A stretch of DNA of 22,509 bases from contig NZ_JAULBC010000017.1 in assembly GCF_041060425.1 (NCBI RefSeq), positions 1 to 22,509 of the forward strand, given 5' to 3'. The notes under the pieces are model-generated. The model had not been told where the DNA came from and made no database searches. It was given only the letters and a program-made list of their open reading frames with translations. Position 1 is the first letter of the stretch. The number at the start of each line of letters is the position of its first letter. Of the stretch, positions 7,227 to 14,239 are shown piece by piece. The translations under genes were made by a program, and so were the position numbers. Origin of the DNA: Danxiaibacter flavus. Its GTDB lineage: Bacteria > Bacteroidota > Bacteroidia > Chitinophagales > Chitinophagaceae.

Positions 7227-7404
7227 AAAAGGTGTGAGATATCAGGTATCAGGCAAAGGCGTAAACAGATCTCAGCCTCAAAATTCACATATTTACACAT
7301 TTACGCATCCCTCATTTTCAATTTTCAACTGTCAACTATCAATTCATTCGCACATTTACTCATTCGCAAATTAACATTTTCAATTTTCAACTTTCAATTG
7401 TCCA
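7227..7404. repeat. Mixed heptad and octad repeat region
   Basis: It fills the gap between the SGNH esterase stop and the DinB-like start. GGTATCA-type words lie at about 7231-7258. An octad run of CACATTTA/CATTCGCA type lies at about 7285-7312 and 7345-7376. TTCAATT/TTCAACT heptads (TCA every 7 bp) lie at 7318-7341 and 7380-7403. The esterase stop codon is inside the final heptad. Confidence 0.75.
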
Positions 7405-8214
7405 TTAATGAAGGTTTTTCGCAATAGCTTTCCCCCAAAACATTCCCAGTTTCTCCGCGCCCTTTTCATTGGGATGTAGAAAAAAAGTGCCTGCATTTCC
7501 TTTTTCATATTTAAACAAAGTCTTGTAGTTTTTTCTGAAATAATTGAATGCATCTTTATCGCCGGCGAAAACCTGTTCAGGATGTGTGGATGTATATTCT
7601 TTTACAATTTTATCCAGCACAGGAAAATAGCTTTGTAAACGATCTAATCCTTCCTGCAAATATTTAGAACCATTGTACGTGTTCGGGCTATACCAAATGG
7701 GGCGGTGCAATACAATTTTACATTTCGGAAAATCTTTGAGAAGATGATCTATGATAGCCTTGACATTTTCCTCATAAGATGCTGGTGAAACGGGCGAACC
7801 ATTTGGCCCTTCAATGGCACTATCATTTGTTCCCAGTATCATAGAAAATACCAACGTGGCATCCTTGTCATTGGCATACGTTGCCGCAGCCTGTTCCACT
7901 TTTTGAAATGCCGTGTTTGTTGACGGAAGAAAATCCACTGTGGTAAAACCGCTCACGCCCTGGTTGCTAAACTGCACATCGGAAAATTGTTTTTTAAGGT
8001 AGTTGGAAGCATGCACCGGTGGTGCGTCAGTAGTTGGATTAGCAAGTCCTGCACCATGTGTAATGCTATTGCCAATGAAAACAATATCCAGTTTTTTTTG
8101 TTGTTGGGAAAAAACTGTTGTGGCACCAAGCATCATTATTAAAAACAGAATGGCACGATTTTTTTGAGATGAGAAAATAGTTCTGTTGGACGTATATGGC
8201 AAAAACAGGTGCAT
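7405..8214 (-). CDS. Secreted SGNH/GDSL-type esterase
   Basis: 269 aa from the ATG at 8214; an upstream in-frame start at 8286 would add 24 residues that do not look like part of the protein. A hydrophobic export segment lies at about 20-36 (AILFLIMMLGATTVFSQ). The SGNH blocks are present: S50 in block I (FIGNSITHG), Gly in NQGVSGFTT, Asn in GTNDS, and H247 in LHPNEKG. The Asp usually found three residues before the catalytic His is Phe244, so the enzyme may work with a Ser-His dyad or another acid. Related Bacteroidota proteins include sialate or acetyl-xylan esterases; the substrate is unknown. It is first in a minus-strand run with the DinB-like, Nudix and phosphoesterase genes. Confidence 0.88.
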   Translation of the reverse strand: MHLFLPYTSNRTIFSSQKNRAILFLIMMLGATTVFSQQQKKLDIVFIGNSITHGAGLANPTTDAPPVHASNYLKKQFSDVQFSNQGVSGFTTVDFLPSTNTAFQKVEQAAATYANDKDATLVFSMILGTNDSAIEGPNGSPVSPASYEENVKAIIDHLLKDFPKCKIVLHRPIWYSPNTYNGSKYLQEGLDRLQSYFPVLDKIVKEYTSTHPEQVFAGDKDAFNYFRKNYKTLFKYEKGNAGTFFLHPNEKGAEKLGMFWGKAIAKNLH

Positions 8215-8363
8215 AAAGTATTGTTTAGGTATTAAATGTAAGTAAAAGCAGACGATGCACGGTATTTCTGCGCTGTTTAAAGACAAAGGATAAAAACTTA
8301 TCGGTTTAACCTTTTGGTTTTTAAAAATGAGTTGTAAATTATAATTCCAAAAACGATTGTAGT

Positions 8364-8771
8364 ATGATAAAGTTTAATGAACTCAAAATCGGGGATTATG
8401 TCGTGGGTGAATATGAGGGTAAAACATGGCCGGGCAGAGTAACCGACCTGAATAGCACCGACAAACAGATTTGCGTTGAAACAGAAGTGCAAGAAATTTG
8501 GTTTGATGAGGAACATCTGTTTCCAATTCCAATTACAGATCAAGCCTTGCTTGAATTGAACTTTGTAAAGGAAACACTTCCTGATGGGTTCATTAAATAT
8601 AAAAAAGGACCATTCCGTATTGTAACGGCAAAGGAAAATGATTTTTCTTCATTTGAAATATGGCACAGGGAAGATATCAGGATGAACCCTGATATACATT
8701 ATATACACCAATTGCAAAACGCCTACCTGCAAATGACAAAGGTGCATTTGACAAACGAAGTTGTTGTTTAG
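8364..8771 (+). CDS. Conserved Bacteroidota hypothetical protein
   Basis: 135-aa protein of unknown function. By eye it matches a family common in Bacteroidota, often near mobile regions. That family has an N-terminal ELKIGDYV barrel-like strand pair (residues about 6-13), a middle PIPITDQALLELNF helix (about 55-68) and the C-terminal signature YIHQLQNAYLQMT (about 113-125; in relatives HQLQNLYFALTG). There is no signal peptide or membrane segment, so it is probably cytosolic. It is divergent from the SGNH esterase gene; the 149-bp region between them holds both upstream regions without a clear -7 element. The ATG at 8364 is the natural start. Confidence 0.8.
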   Translation: MIKFNELKIGDYVVGEYEGKTWPGRVTDLNSTDKQICVETEVQEIWFDEEHLFPIPITDQALLELNFVKETLPDGFIKYKKGPFRIVTAKENDFSSFEIWHREDIRMNPDIHYIHQLQNAYLQMTKVHLTNEVVV

Positions 8772-8773
8772 AA

Positions 8774-8917
8774 CCCAAACCACGGAGACACATCGGCACA
8801 GCGATTCACAGAGTTTTGCGGGGTAATCAATCAGGACAACGCTGGAGCACTCAATAATTTATAAGTGATGCAAAAACAAAGCGCCGTGTAACGCTGTGTC
8901 TTCGTGTCTCTGTGGTT
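8774..8917. repeat. Inverted pair of octad repeats
   Basis: At 8880-8917 the octads CGCTGTGT, CTTCGTGT and CTCTGTGG follow each other. At 8774-8813 the reverse complement reads CTCTGTGA, CGCTGTGC, CGATGTGT, CTCCGTGG. The words are the same family as CGCTGTGT-CTCCGTGG within the 84/87-bp units at 2059-2353, so this is a dispersed copy in inverted orientation. The pair spans the gap between the hypothetical gene and the large outer-membrane protein gene. Confidence 0.75.
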
Positions 8918-8948
8918 ATATCTCCGTATCTTACCACAAAATTTTACT

Positions 8949-11744
8949 ATGCGTTTTGGGGCGTGGCTTTTATTCACTTTACTGGCAGGCTTTAATTATT
9001 TACAGGCGCAAACTTTTGGCGGCAATCCGTCTTCCTTAAAATGGAAACAGATCGACACAGACACTGTCCGGGTAATTTTTCCGGAGGGCTTTGACTCAAC
9101 AGGCATCCGCATCGCAGACATTACACATAAACTCCAGAGAAATTACAGCAATACCATTGGTCCCAGTTTAAGAAAGGTGAGCATCGTACTTCAAAAAGAA
9201 GGCATTCTTTCCAACGGATATGTAAACCTGGCCCCCTATAGAAGTGAATTTTATCTGATGCCGCCACAAAACGCTTTTGAGCTTGGTGCACAAGCATGGC
9301 CGGATAATCTCTCTATACATGAATTCAGACATGTTGAGCAGTACAGCAATTTCAACCGCGGACTTTCAAAAGCAGCCTCCATCATTTTTGGGGAAGAAGG
9401 GCAGGCCGTTGCCAATTCCGCCTCAATTCCCAACTGGTTTTTTGAAGGTGATGCTGTTTATAACGAAACATTACTAAGTGAGCAGGGGCGTGGCAGAATC
9501 CCATTCTTTTTTAATGCCTACCGCTCTTTGTATTTTGGCGACAAGCATTATAGCTATATGAAGCTGCGGAACGGATCATACAAAAATTATGTTCCCGATC
9601 ACTATCGTCTTGGTTATTTGTTGGTGGCTTATGGCAGAGAAAAATATGGCGCTGATTTTTGGGCGAAAGTCACGCATGACGCAGCCGGTTTTAAACCTCT
9701 ATTTTATCCGTTGCAAGGCTCAGTAAAAAAATATTCCGGCGTGCCGTTTAAAGAATTTGTAAATAACGCATTTTCATTCTATAAAACTCAATGGCAGGCC
9801 GATAAACACGCGGATCAGCATTGGTTAACTCCTGTAGCCAGCAACAATGTTGTTAATTACCAATATCCATATCTGACAAGTGATGGAAAGCTGGTTGTTT
9901 TTAAATCCTCTTATAAAAGATTGCCGGCGTTTTACCTGATCGACAAAAACAATAACGAACAAAAAATAGCTGTTCGCGATATCTCTTATGATGATTATTT
10001 CAGTTACAACAACGGTAAGATCATTTATGAGTTTTGGAAGCCAGATGTACGGTGGGGTTACCGTGAATACAGCAATATAAAGATCCTGGATATTCAATCC
10101 GGAAAAGAGCAGATCCTTACGTCTAAGAAAAAGTATTTTTCTCCCGATATCGCTCATGACGGGAAAAAAGTTGCCGCAGTAGAAGTGCTTGTAGATCAAA
10201 GTTCGTCCATTATGCTGATGGATGATAAAGGCACAAACAGGCAGACGGTAATCTCATCGAAACAAAACATTTATTCATATCCAAAGTTTACTGCTGATGA
10301 CCGCGGACTGTTTTATATAGAAAGAAATCCAAAAGGAGAGATGCGCATTCAAAAAATCGATCTTTCAACCCTCAAAATAACTGATGTAACATCTTTTACA
10401 AATACCATTATTGGATTTCCGATTGTTAAAGGAGACACGCTATTGTATTCAATCAGCAATAAAGGAAAGGATGAGTTATGGGCATATTCGGCTTCATCAG
10501 GTGCGCATTATTATATGGCAGGCTATCCTTCCGGATTGTATCAAGGCGCATTGGACAATTCAGGAAACATTTACGCTGCCACTTTTACTGCTGATGGCTA
10601 CCGGATAGGGCTATATAAGGCTGCATGGAAAAAAGATGAAGCAACTGCATTGTCTGTACTTTATCTGAATAAACCAAAAAATCAGGAAGCGAACGAGTTG
10701 CTGGAAACCCCGGGATCCAACAATTTCAGCATTAAAAAGTATTCAAAGGCTACCGGCCTGTTTAATTTTCACAGTTGGAGACCTTATTATGAGCAACCTG
10801 AATATTCATTTTCCATATATGGAGAGAATGTGCTGAATACCTTTCAAAGTGAGCTGGGGTATACCTATAATACAAATGAGCAAAGCAGCAAACTGGCTTT
10901 TTCAGGAATTTACGGTGGATGGTATGTTCAGCCCTATCTGACAGTCGGCCAAACCTGGCACAGGTCAGCAGTCTATAACAAAGACACCACTTTTCATTGG
11001 AATGAGTTCACTCCGCAACTGGGCCTGCAACTTCCTTTGAATTTTAGCGGGCAAAGGCACTACACTTTCCTTACTTTGTCTTCCGGAATAAATTACAACC
11101 AGGTAAACTGGACCGGGTTCAGTAAAGACATCCTGAATAACTATAATTTCTTTTACCAGTCGTCCAGAATTATTTTTTCTTCCCGCGTTCAGCAGGTATT
11201 GCAACAAATATATCCCCATTGGGCTCAGACTGTAGATGTAAGATATAGAAATATTGTTAATAAGTACAGTGCCATGCAGATGCTGGCGAAAGCCGACCTT
11301 TATTTCCCGGGATTATTTCCCACCCATAGTCTCGTGATCAATGGTGCGTACCAGGCCAGGGATACCACGGGAGATTATTATTTCAGCAATGATTTTCCAA
11401 TTTCAAGGGGGTATACTGATCTGGATTATCCAAGAATGTGGAAAATAGGAGTTAACTATCATTTCCCGTTGGTTTATCCTGACTTAGGAATTGCCAACAT
11501 TGTATATTTTCAGCGGATCAGGTTAAACCCCTTCTACGATTATAGCGAAATAAGAAGTCTCCGCACCGGCACTACCTATAAATTGAGGTCAACCGGAGCT
11601 GAATTATTTTTCGATACAAAATGGTGGAATGAGCAACCTGTTTCTTTTGGGATCCGGTATAGCAGGTTAATTGACGGTGACCTGGTAGGACAAGGGCCAA
11701 ACAGATGGGAATTTATATTACCTGTGAACCTTTTATCGCATTAA
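8949..11744 (+). CDS. Outer-membrane protein: HEFRH peptidase-like domain, beta-propeller and beta-barrel
   Basis: 931 aa from the ATG at 8949. An upstream GTG frame at 8904 would only add 15 residues encoded by repeat DNA. A signal peptide covers about 1-21 (ends LQAQ). Residues about 25-280 resemble gluzincin-type metallopeptidases of the peptidase MA kind: HEFRH at 124-128 is an HExxH zinc motif, and E166 in WFFEGDAVY is a good third ligand. Residues about 290-600 contain TolB/WD40-like propeller blades (YPYLTSDGKLVVF, FSPDIAHDGKKVAAVE, YPKFTADDRGLFYIE). From about 619 to the end there are alternating aromatic beta-strands typical of a surface-antigen barrel. The protein is probably anchored in the outer membrane. 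The peptidase activity is inferred from the motif only. Confidence 0.88.
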   Translation: MRFGAWLLFTLLAGFNYLQAQTFGGNPSSLKWKQIDTDTVRVIFPEGFDSTGIRIADITHKLQRNYSNTIGPSLRKVSIVLQKEGILSNGYVNLAPYRSEFYLMPPQNAFELGAQAWPDNLSIHEFRHVEQYSNFNRGLSKAASIIFGEEGQAVANSASIPNWFFEGDAVYNETLLSEQGRGRIPFFFNAYRSLYFGDKHYSYMKLRNGSYKNYVPDHYRLGYLLVAYGREKYGADFWAKVTHDAAGFKPLFYPLQGSVKKYSGVPFKEFVNNAFSFYKTQWQADKHADQHWLTPVASNNVVNYQYPYLTSDGKLVVFKSSYKRLPAFYLIDKNNNEQKIAVRDISYDDYFSYNNGKIIYEFWKPDVRWGYREYSNIKILDIQSGKEQILTSKKKYFSPDIAHDGKKVAAVEVLVDQSSSIMLMDDKGTNRQTVISSKQNIYSYPKFTADDRGLFYIERNPKGEMRIQKIDLSTLKITDVTSFTNTIIGFPIVKGDTLLYSISNKGKDELWAYSASSGAHYYMAGYPSGLYQGALDNSGNIYAATFTADGYRIGLYKAAWKKDEATALSVLYLNKPKNQEANELLETPGSNNFSIKKYSKATGLFNFHSWRPYYEQPEYSFSIYGENVLNTFQSELGYTYNTNEQSSKLAFSGIYGGWYVQPYLTVGQTWHRSAVYNKDTTFHWNEFTPQLGLQLPLNFSGQRHYTFLTLSSGINYNQVNWTGFSKDILNNYNFFYQSSRIIFSSRVQQVLQQIYPHWAQTVDVRYRNIVNKYSAMQMLAKADLYFPGLFPTHSLVINGAYQARDTTGDYYFSNDFPISRGYTDLDYPRMWKIGVNYHFPLVYPDLGIANIVYFQRIRLNPFYDYSEIRSLRTGTTYKLRSTGAELFFDTKWWNEQPVSFGIRYSRLIDGDLVGQGPNRWEFILPVNLLSH

Positions 11745-11876
11745 AATTTCTGGGAAAATGTCGTTTTAATACTTTTTATTTGCAGAACGACGGCTCTAAA
11801 ACGTTAATTATTAACCGATTTTCAGAATTCTGAGGAAAAAATCTTTCATTTTTTTTCTTTTTCCACTGTATTCTGC

Positions 11877-11884
11877 TATCTTTG
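11877..11884 (+). promoter_or_regulatory. -7 promoter element of the infA operon
   Basis: TATCTTTG matches TAnnTTTG exactly and is followed by CGC, a frequent form in Bacteroidota. It ends 16 nt before the infA start. No TTG was found at the -33 spacing; a T-rich tract lies there instead. This is the likely main promoter of the ribosomal operon. Confidence 0.7.
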
Positions 11885-11900
11885 CGCTCCCAAAAATTGT

Positions 11901-12119
11901 ATGTCAAAACAACCACTGATTAAACAAGATGGAATAATACTCGAGGCACTGAGCAACGCAATGTTCAGGGTAAAACTTGAGAATGGGCATGAAATTCTGG
12001 CAACTATCTCAGGTAAAATGAGAATGCACTATATCAGAATTTTACCCGGTGATAAGGTAGGTGTGGAAATGAGCCCATACGATTTAACGAGAGGCAGGAT
12101 CATCTTCCGTTACAAGTAA
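11901..12119 (+). CDS. infA: Translation initiation factor IF-1
   Basis: 72-aa OB-fold protein that binds the ribosomal A site during initiation together with IF-2 and IF-3. The full sequence fits the family: KQDGIILEALSNAMFRVKLENGHEILATISGKMRMHYIRILPGDKVGVEMSPYDLTRGRI with the conserved RI/F end is the normal IF-1 length and layout. In many bacteria infA follows secY (and map) in the ribosomal gene cluster; here it is first in the transcription unit with its own promoter and follows an unrelated outer-membrane protein gene. rpmJ follows after 90 bp. Confidence 0.98.
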   Translation: MSKQPLIKQDGIILEALSNAMFRVKLENGHEILATISGKMRMHYIRILPGDKVGVEMSPYDLTRGRIIFRYK

Positions 12120-12169
12120 CGGTTGAAATAGCGGGAAAGAGTAAATAAAATTTGTTTAACAATAATAGG

Positions 12170-12197
12170 CTACGGGCCTTGTGCTGCGGGCTTTGAA
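12170..12197. repeat. Short CTGCGGG-type heptad run between infA and rpmJ
   Basis: CTACGGG, CCTTGTG, CTGCGGG and CTTTGAA follow each other in a 7-bp step at 12170-12197, ending about 12 bp before the rpmJ start. It is a small instance of the heptad repeats seen elsewhere in the window. Confidence 0.5.
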
Positions 12198-12209
12198 AAA
12201 ACAACAGTC

Positions 12210-12326
12210 ATGAAAGTTAGAGCATCAGTTAAAAAACGTAGTGCCGACTGCAAAATTGTTCGCAGAAAAGGCAAGTTGTACATTATTAACAAAAAGAATC
12301 CTCGTTTTAAACAAAGACAAGGATAA
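12210..12326 (+). CDS. rpmJ: Ribosomal protein bL36 (zinc-less form)
   Basis: 38-aa large-subunit protein starting MKVRASVKKRSADCKIV and ending FKQRQG, the family-typical ends and length. The zinc-binding form has C11, C14, C27 and H33. Here these are S11, C14, N27 and F33, so one ligand remains and zinc binding is lost (C-minus form). It lies in the conserved infA-rpmJ-rpsM order. Confidence 0.97.
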   Translation: MKVRASVKKRSADCKIVRRKGKLYIINKKNPRFKQRQG

Positions 12327-12365
12327 TCTGAAACACATTTAAACAATTAAAAATTAAGTTCTGAT

Positions 12366-12746
12366 ATGGCTCGTATTGCCGGTATAGACTTACCAAAGAA
12401 TAAAAGAGGTGAAATAGGTTTAACCTATATCTACGGTATTGGTCGTTCAACTGCTCAGTATATTTTGGATAAATCCGGCATTAGCTGGGATAAAAAAGTA
12501 CACGAGTGGAACGATGATGAGCAAGCTGCTATCCGTAACATCATCAACAATGAAATCAAAGTTGAAGGTGCTTTGCGTAGCGAAACTCAAATGAACATCA
12601 AACGTTTATTGGATATCGCTTGTTACCGTGGTCTTCGTCACCGTAAAGGTTTACCAGTTCGTGGCCAGCGTACACGTACAAACAGCCGTACTAGAAAAGG
12701 TAAACGTAAGACAGTTGCAGGTAAAAAGAAAGCAACTAAAAAATAG
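12366..12746 (+). CDS. rpsM: Ribosomal protein uS13
   Basis: 126-aa small-subunit head protein that contacts 16S rRNA, the P-site tRNA and the large subunit. The N-terminus MARIAGIDLPKNKR, the helix-hairpin region YIYGIGRSTAQYIL, the motif RGLRHRKGLPVRGQRT and the Lys-rich C-terminal tail are all standard. The length is normal. It is 39 bp downstream of rpmJ and followed by a 166-bp gap with attenuator-like hairpins before rpsK. Confidence 0.98.
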   Translation: MARIAGIDLPKNKRGEIGLTYIYGIGRSTAQYILDKSGISWDKKVHEWNDDEQAAIRNIINNEIKVEGALRSETQMNIKRLLDIACYRGLRHRKGLPVRGQRTRTNSRTRKGKRKTVAGKKKATKK

Positions 12747-12756
12747 TAATAATCAG

Positions 12757-12861
12757 GTATCCTGCTTTATGCGGGATACTTGTTTTTATACACTGTTTCA
12801 ATGTCGGATGGCAGCATAATTGCCGGAGAGTTGGAGCAGGTCCCGCACGGGCGGGATTTTT
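12757..12861 (+). promoter_or_regulatory. Attenuator-like four-arm leader between rpsM and rpsK
   Basis: Arm 1 GTATCCTGC (12757-12765) pairs with arm 2 GCGGGATAC (12771-12779). Arm 3 TCCCGC (12841-12846) pairs with arm 4 GCGGGA (12851-12856), which is followed by TTTTT. Arm 2 can instead pair with arm 3 (TGCGGGA at 12770-12776 with TCCCGCA at 12841-12847, 7 bp), which would block the terminator. This is the geometry of a transcription attenuator. The pairings are read from sequence; regulation is inference. Confidence 0.5.
12841..12861 (+). terminator. Intrinsic terminator inside the ribosomal operon
   Basis: The stem TCCCGC/GCGGGA has a 4-nt loop (ACGG) and is followed directly by five T. 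It is a compact, GC-rich intrinsic terminator located 51 bp before the rpsK start, so it could reduce transcription of the distal genes rpsK to rplQ. Confidence 0.65.
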
Positions 12862-12912
12862 CATTGTTAACAGCCCTGTACAAACAGCAGGGGATTACCT
12901 CAAAAAAGAGTT

Positions 12913-13323
12913 ATGGCAAAACCACAAAAAGCACAAAACAGCGCAAAAGCTGCTGCGAAGAAAAGAATTGTGAAGGTTGATGCGTACGGCGATGCTCACA
13001 TCAGCGCAACATTCAACAATGTAATTATCTCTCTTACCAACAAAACCGGTCAGGTTATTTCCTGGTCTTCTGCTGGTAAAATGGGTTTCAGAGGTTCTAA
13101 AAAGAATACTCCTTATGCAGCACAGATGGCTGCTCAGGATGCTGCTAAAGTTGCACTTGAAGCAGGTCTGAAAAAAGTAGATGTTTTCGTTAAGGGACCT
13201 GGAGCAGGCCGCGAAGGAGCCATCCGCTCTTTAGCTCAGTCTGGTATCGAGATCTCTATGATCAAAGACGTAACTCCGCTGCCTCACAATGGCTGCCGTC
13301 CTCCTAAGAAGAGAAGAGTTTAG
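12913..13323 (+). CDS. rpsK: Ribosomal protein uS11
   Basis: 136-aa small-subunit platform protein. Conserved segments are AHISATFNNVIISLTNKTGQ, WSSAGKMGFRGSKKNTPYAAQ, VKGPGAGREGAIRSL and the C-terminal DVTPLPHNGCRPPKKRRV, all standard, with a Lys/Ala-rich N-terminus. The ATG at 12913 is preceded by AAAAAAGAG, a weak ribosome-binding region as is usual for Bacteroidota. Inverted heptad repeats begin 1-2 bp after the stop. Confidence 0.98.
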   Translation: MAKPQKAQNSAKAAAKKRIVKVDAYGDAHISATFNNVIISLTNKTGQVISWSSAGKMGFRGSKKNTPYAAQMAAQDAAKVALEAGLKKVDVFVKGPGAGREGAIRSLAQSGIEISMIKDVTPLPHNGCRPPKKRRV

Positions 13324-13324
13324 T

Positions 13325-13422
13325 AATTGAAAATTGACAATTGAAAATGGATAATGGTATGTGTGAAAACTAATTTGTTTCACCTTCATCATTGTCAATT
13401 ATCAATTGTCAATTCTCCATTT
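13325..13422. repeat. Inverted heptad pair between rpsK and rpsD
   Basis: ATTGAAA, ATTGACA, ATTGAAA words start at about 13327, and the inverted words (ATTGTCA, ATTATCA, ATTGTCA, ATTCTCC) lie at about 13391-13420. The segments 13332-13344 and 13402-13414 are perfect reverse complements of 13 bp. In the polycistronic mRNA they would form a stem just after the rpsK stop codon. Confidence 0.8.
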
Positions 13423-13531
13423 AAAATAAAGCCACAAGCTTTCATTTATTAAAAGGGCGCCCGATTAATTTTTTACAATTTTTTACTGATCGAAGCGCCG
13501 AGTCTAAAAAAATTGAAATGAAATAAACATT

Positions 13532-14137
13532 ATGGCACGTTACAATGGTCCTAAGACCAAAATTTCAAGAATCTTCGGTGAACCTATCCTGGGTAATGGT
13601 AAATATCTTACCAAAACAAGTAACCCTCCGGGTCAGCACGGTGCTGCACGTAAACGTAAAACTTTAGGTGAATACGCCCTGCAGTTGCGCGAAAAACAAA
13701 AAGCTAAATACACTTACGGTGTATTGGAAAAACAATTCCGCAACACATTTACAGAAGCTGCACGCCGTAAAGGTGTAACAGGTGAAAACCTGATCAAACT
13801 TCTGGAAGCCCGTTTGGACAACACTGTTTACCGTTTAGGCATTGCACCTTCAAGACCTGCTGCACGTCAGCTGGTTAGTCACAAGCACATTACTGTGAAC
13901 GGTGAAGTGGTAAACATCCCTTCATTCCAGTTAAAACCAGGCGATATCATTGGTTTGAAAGCTAAAAGCGAAGGCAACAGCTCTTTAACCAGCCAGATCC
14001 GTGGTAAAAATCCTAAGTTCAATTGGTTAGATTGGAACGATACTGAAAAACAAGGTACATTCATCACTTATCCAGAAAGAGAAGGCGTTCCTGAGAACAT
14101 TAAGGAACAACTGATCGTCGAATTGTACTCTAAGTAA
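13532..14137 (+). CDS. rpsD: Ribosomal protein uS4
   Basis: 201-aa primary 16S rRNA-binding protein that starts assembly of the small subunit; in several bacteria it also represses the alpha operon. It is the zinc-less form: the N-terminus MARYNGPKTKISRIFGEPI lacks the CxxC pairs of the zinc type. An S4 RNA-binding domain follows at about 90-150 (LLEARLDNTVYRLG, then RQLVSHKHITVNGEVVNIPS). The length is normal. A hairpin lies directly after the stop. Confidence 0.98.
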   Translation: MARYNGPKTKISRIFGEPILGNGKYLTKTSNPPGQHGAARKRKTLGEYALQLREKQKAKYTYGVLEKQFRNTFTEAARRKGVTGENLIKLLEARLDNTVYRLGIAPSRPAARQLVSHKHITVNGEVVNIPSFQLKPGDIIGLKAKSEGNSSLTSQIRGKNPKFNWLDWNDTEKQGTFITYPEREGVPENIKEQLIVELYSK

Positions 14138-14142
14138 TAGTT

Positions 14143-14160
14143 AACATGCTCAGGCATGTT
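14143..14160 (+). other. Hairpin after rpsD
   Basis: AACATGC (14143-14149) and GCATGTT (14154-14160) form a 7-bp stem with a 4-nt loop, a few bases after the rpsD stop. There is no long T tract, so it is more likely an mRNA processing or stability element than a terminator. Confidence 0.5.
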
Positions 14161-14239
14161 CTTTACAGATGGTTCAAAATAATTCTAACTTAAGTTCCGA
14201 TTGGAATTTAGGACACAAATAAAAAAATCAAGTTTTAAG

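Noticed and set aside
8298..8543. 81-aa minus-strand frame
   Set aside because: Overlaps the conserved hypothetical gene on the plus strand and shows no recognisable protein features.
12795..12861. tRNA-like piece before rpsK (GGAGAGTTGGAGCAGG and GC-rich hairpin)
   Set aside because: No acceptor stem, anticodon loop or T-loop consensus could be fitted.
12780..12980. 66-aa frame between rpsM and rpsK
   Set aside because: It runs through the terminator hairpin and into rpsK in another frame; the end is a frame-shifted copy of the S11 N-terminus. A short leader peptide function is possible but not supported.
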